Of a stretch of 64,000 bases of DNA, positions 9,649 through 21,298 are shown in pieces. The stretch lies in the NCBI GenBank assembly GCA_030272155.1, contig CP126199.1, positions 868,001 through 932,000 on the forward strand, given 5' to 3'. How positions within the stretch are numbered: the stretch's first letter is position 1; each line of letters opens with the position of its first letter. Both the position numbers and the translations under genes were made by a program. Source of the DNA: Tetradesmus obliquus (taxonomy: Eukaryota; Chlorophyta; Chlorophyceae; Sphaeropleales; Scenedesmaceae). Under the pieces are notes generated by a model that searched no databases, was not told the DNA's origin, and saw only the letters and a list, made by a program, of their open reading frames with translations.

Positions 9649-12600
9649 TCACCGCTGGGCTCCTGCGCTGCTAGGCCGCCGCTGCTGCTGCTGTTCTGGC
9701 TCCTCTGGCGCCTCAGGGGAGGGGGCTTCCGAAAACTCCACATCCGAGGTACCTGCAAGTACACAGCAGAAGACAATGATGCAGCATTACTTGCAGCAGG
9801 ACTCAAAGCAAGCAAACACGCATCAGCTCCCTGTCCCCACCGCAGTAGATGTGTATAGACATGCAAGCCGTCCGCCAGTGCAGCAGTGCTGCGCTGCAAA
9901 GTATCAGCTCACCCAAGGCATACAGCAAGCAAGAGCTGCACCAACCGCACCAGGGAACACATTCCACTCACCTGTCTCAGCTCGCCGCAGCATGTGGTAG
10001 CGCCGTATGCTGGCACTGCTGTTCACCAGCCGCCTCACCCCACCCTCTTCATCCTCTGCTGCCCCACCCCCGCTGCAGCTGCTGCCCCTGCCGCTGACCC
10101 CGCCCTCTTCTACACCTGTTGCCAACTCCCCCAAGCTATCTACGCCGATCAAACCAGGACCCTCGTCATCATCGCCAGCAGCAGTAGCAGCAGCTGAGTC
10201 AGCAGGGCTGTCCCCTCGCTGCTGCTGCTGCTCTGCTGCTGAAGTCTCCTCCGCATCATCTGGCTGCCGCAGCAGCAGCTTCAGCGGCCCTTTTACACCC
10301 CTGCTGACTTCACCCTGCAGCAGCGATGCCCCAAAGGACTTGTCTCGCGGCAACCGCGCTGCTGCTGCTGCTGGCGCTGCTGCTAGGCCGGGGCCTGGGC
10401 TGGGTGAGGGCGGTATGCTGCAGTAGTCCTGCTGGCGGCTCCACATGCTGCAGTACTGGCCCCCTTGCTCGATGAGCTGCGCGTGCGTGCCCTGCTCGAC
10501 CACCTGCGCAGCGCAAAGAAACCATGGCCGCTCAGCATGCAGGCAAAGGGTGCTGTGCTTGTCTGTTATGTGATTGATGTAGCATGCAGCACCTGCTGGA
10601 GCACAGCAGAGTGCCCTGCGCCACCACCTGCGCAGCACACAGGGCACCGCAGCATATGACACACCTTGAGCAAGCCATGAAGAAGATTTTGACATGCAGA
10701 CAGTGGAAGGCTGCTGAGCTGAAGTGCTGCCCGTACTGTTGACGCCACGGCGCATGCAGCAGAGTGACCAAAGCATGCTGGCTGCAGGTCAGAGCAGCAG
10801 AGCATAGCGAAGGAAGGGTAGCCACGCCCTTTTGCACAACCCCAATGCAGGCTGCCACACTGCGCAGTGCTACTCCGCACAGGTTCGGCTCGTTGCAAAG
10901 CTGCTCTGCAGCCACCCAGCGCACCTTGCCCCGTTCCAGCACCACGATGATGTCAGCATCCATCACCGTGCTCAGCCGGTGCGCCACGATCAACTGCAGC
11001 AGCAGCAGCAGCGCAAGCAGTAGCAGGAGTAGCGAGCAGTTATGGCGCAGATGCATCTCATTGCAGCGCATGCCACGGCACATGGTATTCCTGTATTTGT
11101 ACCCACAAAACTGGGAGGACAGGCTATTTGGCACGCTGTTTGTACACTGTTCCTCGCATATCTTGTATCGCTGCCAACCGCCACTTCAAGCTGACACATC
11201 AACAGCAAGCCCGCCACCATCACCACCAGCTGTCACCACCCAGTCGCCCACCTGTGTGCACCGTCCCCTGATAGCAGCCAGGCTGTCCTGCACCATCTTC
11301 TCAGTCAGGCTGTCCAGTGCACTCGTGGCCTCGTCCAGCACCAGGATGGCCGGCTGCTTCAGCACGGCGCGCGCAAACGCCACGCGCTGCTTCTCACCGC
11401 CAGACAGCCGCAGCCCACGCTCACCTGCACAAACAGGTGCGGCCATACAAGAGGTTACAAGCTGCCAAGACACAGCCAGGACAGCCAGGACACAACAGGA
11501 TGCTCTGTGTGTTGGTGTGCTGAGGTGCGCTAGTGGATGTCGAGGCAGTGGCAGCAGCAGCAGTGGAGGCAAGTGAAGTGCAACGCTAGCCAGACTGCTT
11601 CAACGCTGTACTAGCCTGCACATGCAAAGATGCTGTGCAGAGCTGTTGGCACACAGTGCTTCCATGTTTGCTTGGCAAAGACTGTGCGGCATGATGGTGT
11701 GCTGCTGCCACTCACCCACGCGCGTGCTGTAGCCGTGTGGGAAGCGCGTGAGGTGCTGGTGGATGTGGCCAATCTCTGCTGCCTCGTACACCTGCAAAGC
11801 AGCAGGCAGCAGAGCGAACACCTGAGAACCATGACAACCAAACAAGTCAACATAGTATGCAGAACCGCTTCTCATGCTTGCAATACTGGCGGCTGCAGGA
11901 GGACAGGTGTGCAAAACATTTAGAACCAGCTGTACGCAGAATGCACCATGTACTGAGGTTTTCACAGCAATCAACCAGGGCACATGCAAATGTGCCAAGC
12001 ACGCATGCAAAAAGCAGCCTAATGTGTGAGAAAAAACACAACACACGAACCAGACAAACTATGCAACCGCCACACCTGGCTGTCGGTGGCTGTGGTGCGC
12101 CCGTAGCGGATGTTGTACATGATGGTGTCGTTGAACAGCACCGTGTCCTGCGGCACCACTGCAATCACGCCACGCACGCTGGCCTGGCTGCAGTGCCGGA
12201 TGTCCTGGCCATCGATGAGCACCGCGCCGCCTTGGGGGTCGTAGAAGCGCAGCAGCAGTCTGCAGGGGCAGCAGCAGCAGGCGGTACAGCACGAGAACAG
12301 AAGCGACTTGATGATCGTGACAACAGCCCTGACGCCACCTAGCCTGCTCAGCTGGGTGACTACCCCCACAGACAGCTGTTAAGTATTGTCTATGCAAAAC
12401 AGCTGCTGCCCACGAGAGAACTGCAGGAGCATTTGATAAGTGCAGAGGCGAGACAGCAGACACCTGGCCTCCCAGCTTTCAAGCATTCAGCTTTCAAATG
12501 AAACAAAATCAGACTATTCACCTGAGCAGCGACGACTTGCCGCTGCCTGTGCTGCCCACGATGGCCAGTGTCTTGCCGCCTGGCGCGGTGAAGGACACTC

Positions 12601-15600
12601 CCTTGAGCACAGGCTGGCCCAGCAGCGGGTTGTAGCTGAACACGACCTGCGATGGCAGCGGCAGCAGCAGTAGCAGCAACAGCAGCAGTGACAGCAGCAG
12701 CGATGGCAGTAGCATGTCTGGTCGATGTACGGTGGAGCCATTGCAAATGCTCCTTTTCTGTGTCGCTGGCGCAATGATGCTTTGCACACGCCATCTGGCC
12801 AACAGACCTCGCATGCCGCACAATTGGGGTAGCAACGCAGCAGATGTGAACATACAACAAACCATTATATGGCCTGCCAACAGAGCTGCTCCAGCAACAT
12901 GATTAAAAATAGAAAACTCACAGCTGAGCCAGACACTCACCTCCTTGAAGTCCACGCGCCCCTCGCTCACACGCAGACTACGCGCTCCCGGCTCATCAGC
13001 CACCGCTGGGGTGGTGGCCAGCAGCTCAAACATGTTCTCCATGTCAATCAGCGCCTTCTGCACCTGCACGGGTGACGCAACACGTCAACACAACGCTCAA
13101 TAAGAACGCTGTTAACATGTGCCGTGGCCAGCAGCTCAAACATGTTCTCTATGTCGATCAGCGCCTTCTGCACCTACAGCGCAGTGCGATGTGTGGTACA
13201 CAACAAATGGGCCTTGCACACAGCCTGCAAGCCCCCGTACTACTATTGTAAGGCACATGCTGTGTACTAAGCTGTCATCTCCCATCAATGCATGTGTACA
13301 GCATGCTGCAACACACTGCAATGCACCTCACGGCCCGCAATTCATGCATCACACTATCATACCACAGAGACTCTTACCTGGCGGTAGTAGCTGCCGAAGT
13401 ATGTCAGCGGCACGTACAGCTGCTGCATCATGGTGATGAACAGCACGGTGTCACCAACAGTCAGGCTGCCCCTGCTGCTGCCCCACACGCACACGATGAG
13501 GCCTGCGGCCAGGCCGATCCACACCACCATGCTCTGCACGATGCTCAGCAGGCTGAGGAAGGCCAGCTGCCAGTACTCCGCAGCCTGCAGCAGCAGCAGC
13601 AGCAGCAGAGTGCGGAAACATTGGCAAGTGCGCAGAAGCATCGGCTGGGCTGTAATGAGCGGCAAGGCACGGCAGTACAGGCGAGGCTGCAGATCACTGC
13701 GGCAGTAGCCATGATAACTGTGCGAGTATGAGGCCAGATTGCCTCACCTGGTACTGCCGTGTGGCCTTGTCGTACAGCGCCAGCTCAAAGTCTTCATTGC
13801 AGAAATACTTCACAGTCTCGTAGCCCAGCAGCACGTCCGTTGCCCTGCTCTCACGCTCATTGTCCAGGGCGTTCATGACTTTGCGGATCTGCAACAGCAG
13901 TGGTTGATGTGGGTGCATGCAATCTGGAGTATGTGCAAGGGGTTGTTCGCTGCTTTGCCGAAGCACAGGCAGCTGGTACAGCCTCACTTCACTTGTAACA
14001 TTGGTTGCTGCTGAATGCAAGCAAGTGACTTGAACCAAACAGTAGCTAAACAGGCAATTATACTCGCTCCAAGAGCAACCACAAGCCACAAGCATACCAA
14101 CAGCAACAATTGCACTACCCTATTCAGTCACTGCACCCTACATCAAGAACACATTGCAGTCCTGCTAGCACCCTCAACAGACCCACCTTGCCCCTGCGCT
14201 CCGTGATGCACACGGTCAGCGGCACGTAGCTGCTGACTGTTACTAGCACGATGCCTGCCACCCAAGGTTGCATCTTGGTTGCTAAGTAGCTGCAGGCCAC
14301 CACGATGTCGATCATCTGGGGCACCACGTTGAACAAGATGATGTTGACAATGTCCTGCATGCAGAATAGCAACAGAACAGCAACAGCAGGCTTCACTACA
14401 TGGTCTCAAGACAGCTGTCCTGCAAGCAGCACATGAGGCATCACAATAAACAGGATCACATGGACGATGTTCTGCAAACATAGAAGCAAAAGAACAGCAG
14501 CAGCAAGGTTATGTCATGGCTTTGACACAGCTGTCCTGCAAGTGCAGCACAAGGCAGCAGCCAGCATGCAGTCTCAGGCCAACTGTGTCCCTGCTGCACC
14601 TCTATCTGTACACAAGCAGTATGCTCAACAGATGGTTCTCCAGCCCTCAAAACACAACACTAAGCAGCAACCGCCGCTGCCCGCACACCTGTATGCTGCT
14701 GGTGCCCCTGTCCAGGATGCGCATGATCTGGCCGGTCTTGCGGTGCACGTGGAAGTTGAGGTCCAGCGCCAGCAGGTGGCCAAAGACAGCACAGCTGATG
14801 CGGCAGAAGGCAGCCTACAGACCAGCAAGACAGGTGTGTAACCCAGTGGCAAGTGAGTCCACAATGCTTGCCTGTGTGTTGTGGCAAACATTCCATGCAA
14901 TGCTGCAGGCAGCAAAGCGCTGCACTAGCATGCTGGCTGTCACAGGCAAACATCGCATGCTGTTGTGCAGGAAGAATCGTGTGCAGCACTGCACCGCACT
15001 ATCTACTGCTATCAGCATAGCTGCCAGTAGGCGTGTCTGCAAGCTACACACTAGCAAGATGCCTGCATGCAAGCCTAACATCAGCTTTCAAGAGACCTGA
15101 CAAAGCCAAACAGCTGCACCCCAGGTATCGGATTCGCTAACATGCAGGCCAAACTGCTTGCAGGAAACATGCCACTGCTTGGCCTGCACAGCCACTTACC
15201 TGTGTGATAGGTATCCACAAGATATCTCGCACGTTTGCAAGCAGCCCCTCACTGCCGCTGCCGCCCCGCAGCAGGAAAGCTGCAAGGTAGATGAATACCC
15301 AGGGGTAAAACAGCACCCAAAAGGGCGCCAGCAGCTCCGCACTGCCACCAGCAGCAACTGCTGGTGCAGCAGCAGCTGCAGCCATTGTTGTGCTTGCAGC
15401 TACTCCAGCTGCAGCAGCATGTATGCTATGGCTTGCTTCGCTGCCCCCTGCTGCTGCTACCATCAGAAGCCGCAGGCCTGTCCGCAGAGCCCCCATCAGG
15501 CCGCTGCCATCAGCAGCTGCTGCAGCTGCTGCATCAGCAGTAACAGCAGACAGCACCTCCACCATGTGCTTGAAGGCAATGGGTGCTGCGAGATTGATAG

Positions 15601-17324
15601 CTCGCTCTGCCAGCACGAGTATGAAGCACGCTGCTAGCCGCGTTCGCAGGATACCTGTGGTAGGCCACACATACGCAAAAGCAGATGCTGCCATGCGCCA
15701 TCTGCTGTCTCCGGGCCGCCTGCAGTACAGCAGAGTTACCATCAAGACACGCAGGGGGGCCCTGTCAACTGAAATTCTGCTCTATGTTTGTGGCAAAGCA
15801 GCTGGCATGGCGACAGTGCAGACGCTGCCCTGTCTCATGCAAGAAATCTTGCAAGAGCGTGCGCTGCGGCATCAAAGGCAGCGCCTGGGCAGACACGAGC
15901 TCTGGACTGCTGCTGTGTACACGCCAGCCACTAGCAGTGCACAACCACGTCAATTAAAGCCAGCAGCATTCTGCACCCGTGTCATTGCGGCATGTGCTGT
16001 TGCATCCATGTGCTGTTGCATCCATGTGCTGTTGCAGCCATGTGCTGTTGCAGTCATGGGCAACGTACACAACAGAACATCAACTCACCACATAGGCAAC
16101 TTATGCTTGCTCTTGCCTGCCTCCTCATCCTCCCCTGGCAGCTGCTGGTAGCTGCCCTGCCGCTGCCCAAACCCGAGTCCTGCAAACATTCCTGCAGCCC
16201 TGTGCGGGCTGCCGCCATTCACTCCATTGCTGCCAGCATGGTGCATCTGCGGCTGGTCAAAGCTGCTGCGCTGCAGCAGCTGGTGCTGCTGAATGATGAC
16301 CTCGCTGATGAGCAGCCCCGTCAGCAGCACCAGCTGCAGCCCATGGACCACCACCCTGCAGCAGTAGCAGCCGCGCCAGCATGATTGTCGTGGATGTGAA
16401 ACGAGCCAACAATTGCATGGCAGCATGGTGCTGCTGCAAATCCGGTGGGCACCAGCGCCCCTGCAGCTGCCGGCCCTGTGCAGCAATTGGACGCCACCGC
16501 TACCAATGCCAGGTGCACACCAGTCATGATGCATCTCCAACAGCACAGCGCAAGCTGCCACACAACCAGCTGCAGGACAATTAATTATGTGCACTGATGG
16601 CATGCCTTTGGCGCACCTTGCTACATGTTCAGCATCAAATTGACCACCAGGCCGCACAACTGTTATGTCTTCGGCAAACAACAGCCCGGGTTCCAGCAGT
16701 GCAAGCAGCAGCACGCCGCTGAGCCTCAGAGACAGCTGCGTCGGCCATCGTGTGCACAACACCACCTGCAGCAACAGCATAAAAGTTTAGGTTCATCTGC
16801 TGGTCTGCATAGCACGCGGTGATGCAGGTGTGGCAGGCATGGGCTGGTGGCTGGTTTGTTTGCAGATGTGCCAGCAGTAGCTTCACCACAACAGCACATC
16901 AGCTTGCAAGGCGCGACAAGCTGCATGTGCTACAAATATGCAGACGTTGGTAACAAGACAAATAAGCCTTGAACAAGTAAAGCACGTGTGCACTGCTATC
17001 AAAGCAAGACGGTAAACAGGATCCTGAGCGCACCAGAGTTGAGAGATACAGCAGCAGTACTAGGAGCTGTGACAGATCTATCCAAGTGAGCCCGTCGGTC
17101 GTCAAGTGGCTAAACAAACGAGCTGTCGACAGCCCCAGCTGCAGCAGCACAAGAGACACATAGACAGCGAGCCTGCCATGCTTGAAGCCCCTGTACTTGT
17201 GCTCGTATTCAGGACAGCAGTGCGCCTGGCGGGACTGTTTGCACGCAAGGAAGAGGAATACCGCGTTAAGCGAACTTACTACAGCTATACAGCCGAAATA
17301 ATACAAAAGTGCCTGCGGGTCCAT
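9649..17324 (-). CDS. ABCB6/HMT1-type ABC half-transporter, 16 exons
   Basis: ATP-driven exporter of the ABCB ATM/HMT group, typically in vacuolar or mitochondrial membranes moving metal-thiol conjugates or porphyrins. Exons: 17034-17324, 16617-16765, 16089-16355, 15200-15719, 14689-14814, 14187-14354, 13748-13888, 13378-13584, 12941-13063, 12522-12646, 12076-12259, 11716-11791, 11252-11424, 10925-10993, 9972-10503, 9649-9752. They sum to 1084 residues with every phase matching. Exons 1-3 encode the extra N-terminal membrane domain (TMD0) that marks ABCB6/HMT1. Exons 4-9 are the six-helix domain with [17 protein letters not shown] and [18 protein letters not shown]. The ATPase is complete: Walker [42 protein letters not shown] and the VAHRLST switch His. 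A long acidic Q-rich tail is added. Exact substrate cannot be read from sequence. Confidence 0.93.
10606..10640 (-). repeat. intronic copy of ABC exon 15 5' edge with acceptor
   Basis: On the minus strand this repeats the CTGCGCAG acceptor and the first bases of exon 15 (VVEQGTH becomes VVAQGTL). It lies about 115 bases upstream of the true acceptor at 10503. The acceptor is unchanged. Beyond about 35 bases similarity fades. Confidence 0.7.
13124..13180 (-). repeat. intronic copy of ABC exon 9 5' edge with acceptor
   Basis: About 55 bases match 13013-13067 almost perfectly: the start of exon 9 ([18 protein letters not shown]) plus its acceptor, here CTGTAG instead of GTGCAG. It sits 113 bases upstream of the true exon start. 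Only four or five bases differ, so the copy is young. Confidence 0.85.
14438..14548 (-). repeat. intronic copy of ABC exon 6 5' edge and flanking intron
   Basis: The block 14321-14430, covering the first codons of exon 6, its acceptor and upstream intron, is repeated about 117 bases further upstream. The copy is worn; its acceptor region reads GTTTGCAG. Both copies share the AGAACAGCA-rich intron and a TGCTTGCAGGACAGCTGT-like end, so the unit spanned intron and exon. Confidence 0.75.
15991..16054 (+). repeat. 16-bp minisatellite in ABC intron 3
   Basis: Four tandem copies of CATGTGCTGTTGCATC, the last two with GC or GT endings. It lies in the intron between ABC exons 3 and 4, close to the donor at 16088. 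Confidence 0.9.
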
Positions 17325-17972
17325 GCCCGGCAGTTGAAGTCAGTGCAGATCAGTCCCCTCGCTGCATGCTTGAACGGTTGCAGTGCTGTTGAGTTTCATT
17401 AGCAAAATCGTTTAGTGTAAATCAATTCGTTGAACATGCACGGACATCAACGTCGCTAGGGTTGGGCAGACAAAGTTGCAATGACTCCTGCTGTTATTGA
17501 CAGGTGCCACTCCAGGCTGTGTCTGCTGACCCCAGCACAGGGCCTGATCGTCACTAGTGCAAGTATGGAACACTGTATCAATGATCCTCCAACTTGCTTG
17601 ATGGAAACATCAACCCGACAGGCAAGTGCTTTGTCGCCATCTTGTGTGGCTGGGCACAGCTCTCCAGGGTGCTGCACACAGTGATGTCTGTGGGTCGCTG
17701 TTGCCAAAGTCTGAACGTTGTCAACATGGCTATACGGCAGGGGCTACTGCCTCACGCAACTGGGTGGTCACCAAGTTGTTTGAAAGGCTCAAACCCCAGC
17801 CTGATTATGTTACGCCAATAGCCAGTCTGGCGCTCAAGTATCCTTCCCAATCCCTTTGAATAATCTAAAAATTGTTGTTAAGTTCTTCTTGTTTTCATTC
17901 AGCCAGATCGGTTGGTCGAAGTTACAGTCACAAGCTCCGCACCGTGCCGCTTGAAGAGCAAGGAGGCAGCTC
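17325..17972. promoter_or_regulatory. shared divergent promoter region, ABC transporter and membrane protein genes
   Basis: About 650 bases separate the start codon of the minus-strand ABC transporter (17324) from that of the plus-strand membrane-protein gene (17973). It must hold both promoters and 5' UTRs. It lacks CAG runs and is less GC-rich than its neighbours. I could not assign a TATA box or a specific operator. Confidence 0.5.
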
Positions 17973-19689
17973 ATGGCTCGCAATTTGATCCAAAGCTGCT
18001 TCCCAGATACAGCGAGGCTGCTCAGAGCCGCGTCACCAACAGTGTTTGACTACCTGCTGCCTGAGTCCTGCACCCCACTAGCACTGGGCAGTGTGGCATA
18101 TGCCACACTGCTGCCCCTGTGTGTCTTTGGGGTTGCAGCCAGCTTACATGGCTTCCTAACGGTGAAGCACAGCATATACAGGCGGGCCCTCCTGTACTAC
18201 GCGTGCATGAACGCGGTGGCAGCTATGAGGTACGCCTCTGCTGCTGCTGACGTGCAGCCAGTTCATCAGCTGTGTGTAGTATTCATTCTTGCCGCGTACT
18301 CAAGCTAAAGTGTAGCAGCACATGTAAAGCTTAGCAGCACCTGTTCAATTTGGCCGAAAAGCTGTTCACCGTGACGCATGCGGCCGCTAGCATGTGTCAT
18401 TGTTAAGCACAGCAGCAGGTGCTTGCAGGACTGTTCCAGCAAGCACTAGCACAACACAGCATGCGACAATCTACCTTGACCTGCCTGCTTGTGAACTTTT
18501 GCAGTCATTGCAAGCTGTACAACGTGCTTAACATCCAGGCTACAAAGAGCCTGTGGCTTGCAGGTGGGCTGAGACGCTGCTTTGCAATGCCCATCTGCCG
18601 CGATGCGTTGTTGATTATACAATTTGAATTCAAACATGCACCGCAGCAAAGCATGTTGCTGCCAGGTGCATGCTGTAAGCGTTATGTATCAGGCATGAGT
18701 ATACATCCTCAACGTAGCATGTTGCAAGCTATTTCACCCGCCTGCTTCCCAAGATTAACTGGAGGTGCCGCCTGTCGGACTGCTCACATGCCGGCCTTCT
18801 TTGTCGCTTGCAGCTGATGTGGGCTTCACCAGCGCATGCTCGCTGTGCCTGTGCCTAGCGGCAATCAGCCGCGGCCAGGGCAGCAGCAGACAGCAGGCGC
18901 TGCAGCAGCTGTCCCTGCTGGTTGGGCCAGCAGCACTGGCGCTGGCACTGCTGGGGAACTGCGTGAGCAGCAGGTGAGACAGTGTAAGCGCATGTGCCAG
19001 CTTTTACTGCTCACTGCTTCAGCTTACCTGTCTGCACCATGACGTGAAGCCGGTCCAGTAAGGTGTTGTCGACATTGGCCCGGCACAGGGCCAGCAGCCT
19101 GTGCTCTAGAGCGTTGCTGTTTGCATGCTGGCCAGCATGTGCTTTGCACATGTTCTGCAGCCAGCCTGCTAAGGCCGCTGCTTTTTTGTTGCTGTGCTGC
19201 TTGTAGCTAGCGGTCTGGCGCGCTGACTTGATTGAACACCTCCTGCAAGCAGCCGTGCTGCCAGGCCTTGCCTGCCTTTCCGTTTGCACCGCGTGCCTGT
19301 ATGTACTGTAAGTACTGCTGTGCTCTCTGCTGTGTGCTGCTACTTCCTGCAGGACAATTCCCTTCCTGAACGAGCTGCTGTATGTGCAGCCGACGCTGCT
19401 CGCAGCAGGCCTGCTGTTTATAACGGAGGTCCTGCGGCCCGGCCTGCCAGCAGCACAGCGCCGCACCATCATCGGCGCTGCCTGCTGCTTTCTGGTGACG
19501 CCTCCGCTGCTGCTCGTGAACCCGCTGCTGTGCCAGTATGCACGCAGCGCTGGCGGCTGCTGGTTTGATGCCACGCAGCTGTACTTCCTGGGCTGCGATG
19601 TGGCAATGATGCTGATTGGGAGGTATGTGAGGCTGCAGGAGCGCGAGGCTGCTGCTGCTGATGGTGATCTGGCAAAGAAGAGTGCCTGA
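17973..19689 (+). CDS. polytopic membrane protein of unknown function, three exons
   Basis: I do not recognise the family. Proposed exons 17973-18229, 18833-18973 and 19353-19689 give 244 residues with matching phases (donors GTACGC and GTGAGA, final acceptor CTGCAG). About seven hydrophobic segments are visible, from LALGSVAYATLLPL in exon 1 to LYFLGCDVAMMLIG near the end, and there is a short charged tail (LQEREAAAADGDLAKKSA). The acceptor of exon 2 is uncertain: CTTGCAG at 18813 is stronger but does not fit the phase of the chosen donor, whereas CACCAG at 18832 does. The gene is head-to-head with the HMT1-type transporter, which may mean shared regulation. Confidence 0.7.
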
Positions 19690-19725
19690 GCGCAGGTTCG
19701 GTTATTGTTCTGCGTTTTGCTATTT

Positions 19726-19730
19726 TGTAA
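19726..19730 (+). terminator. TGTAA polyadenylation signal
   Basis: TGTAA lies 37 nt after the stop codon of the membrane-protein gene, in a short T-rich stretch. Motif and distance are typical for green algae. Confidence 0.55.
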
Positions 19731-20810
19731 TAGCCGTGATGTGATTCAGCCAGCAGATATACAACCACTGCTGCTGGCGCTGTAGAAGCACCAAGCATGC
19801 AGTGGCATTTTACCACTGGGGTGATCTGAGGCAGCGGCGGCACTGCAGGCAGTGCGGCATCTGATGTCTTGGTGGTGGAACTGTGGTCCTGTGACATGTC
19901 TAAGCATTTGGGCCTCACGGCTGTGGAGCATGTGCTCGTGTGAGTAGGACTGGCACAACTGATTGCCTGGCTGTGTGATTTGTACCCTTGTCTACCGTGA
20001 TCCTGATCATCCCTCAAAGGGTTAACGTGATTGTTCCTCAACATCAGTCAGAGTAGTAGACCATGCATCATTACCAACATTTCTGGGGTATGCGCAGACG
20101 TTCTTCAGCAGTAGCTGTGCTGTCAATGCCAACAGCAGCATTTTTGGGTTTTGATAGAGAGGGCAGTCCTGTGTTGCTTCTTGGTGCCTTTGATCAGGTT
20201 CACACAAGAACACGGCAAGGTCAGATCAGCCCAACATGTGCTAGTGGGATTGTGCCTCGAGGTGTGCAAGAGGCTCTGGCGGCATATGGGCTTGACAACT
20301 ATCTCTTCTGTTCTGGTGCGAGCTGTGATGCAGCCGCGCGACTAGGTGCTAACACAGGTTTAAAACTAGAGCCCTTGAGAAGCAGTTTCTGCAGAGCAGA
20401 GTCCTGTTCGTGTATGTGTCACTTTGGTGAGTGGTGAGTGATGTGCGTATGGTCATCGAGAAGCATGGGCTGCCAACCATTCAACGCGGGTGGCTACCCC
20501 ACCTGGCGCTGGTGGTTGAGGTGCTGCAGTCGTATGCATACGGGTGTCATGGATCAAACCACACGACTGCCATCACTGTTGTCATTCTGGCAGTGCCTGC
20601 ACTGCAGTTGTCAACCAGCAAGCGTGTAATGAGGTTGAGGTTCACATATACATACGGTGTATGGCTGTACTTCAGGACGTTTTGAGTGCACATGTGGGGC
20701 AGCACAGTTTGTGATCTCCATGGGCCTGGCGTCCCAAGGGAGCCGTAGTAGGATAGAGTACTGCTTCATATGTGCTTGAAAGCATGAATACTTTGTAGAA
20801 GGGTGCACCG

Positions 20811-20827
20811 CACCGCACGGTGCGGTG
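20811..20827. repeat. short GC hairpin
   Basis: CACCGCAC and GTGCGGTG face each other across a single base, and flanking GC-rich bases extend the symmetry imperfectly. It could fold in RNA or be a binding site; no function is claimed. Confidence 0.6.
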
Positions 20828-21089
20828 CCGTGCTCCACGTTTTGCTTCAGATGCACGTGGCTTATGTGCATGGTGATGTGCTGGCAGGGGCATCACAATT
20901 GTCACGGTCGATTACGTGCTTCTGGGGTGGGCAATGTCTCAGCTTGCACTCTGTAACATTGATCAGGCATCATTTCACGGCGATAAGACGCACCAGGACA
21001 GCGCAGTCACTGCACAGTGTGCAAGGCTGACGGTGTGTCCAGGGACAGGTGCCACCTGTAGACGGTCTACATCACGATGTGTGTGTTAC

Positions 21090-21167
21090 AAAACGGGAAC
21101 TCAGCCCGTTTTTTGAGCCAATGACAGCTCATTGGTCAAACACGTATACGTGGATTACATAATCCAC
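21090..21167. repeat. cluster of four consecutive inverted repeats
   Basis: Within 78 bases are AAAACGGG/CCCGTTTT (21090-21112), CCAATGA/TCATTGG (21118-21135), the perfect palindrome CACGTATACGTG (21141-21152) and GTGGATTA/TAATCCAC (21150-21167). Loops are 7, 4, 0 and 2 bases. All arms are perfect. The cluster could be a structured RNA, a regulator binding array or the end of a foldback element. Confidence 0.75.
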
Positions 21168-21298
21168 AACCATCCACTGGATTTGGCCAGCGACTCTAGC
21201 GCACCGGCAAGCTGCACTATGACAAACAGCCCCCAATCCTGACTATACCGTGTAGTGCGTGCACGTACAGCCGGAGAGGCAGGTGAGCCACCGCCTGG

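Larger units (their letters stand above)
19731..21258. other. intergenic region with hairpins, no convincing gene
   Basis: Open frames on the plus strand at 20063-20437 and 20431-20685 lack known motifs and splice logic. The visible structure is a GC hairpin at 20811-20827 and a run of four palindromes at 21090-21167. CAG/CTG repeats are almost absent, unlike the flanks. Confidence 0.5.

Noticed and set aside
20063-20685. Plus-strand frames in the 20 kb intergenic region as a gene or transposon remnant
   Set aside because: No motif, no splice logic and no terminal repeats could be identified.
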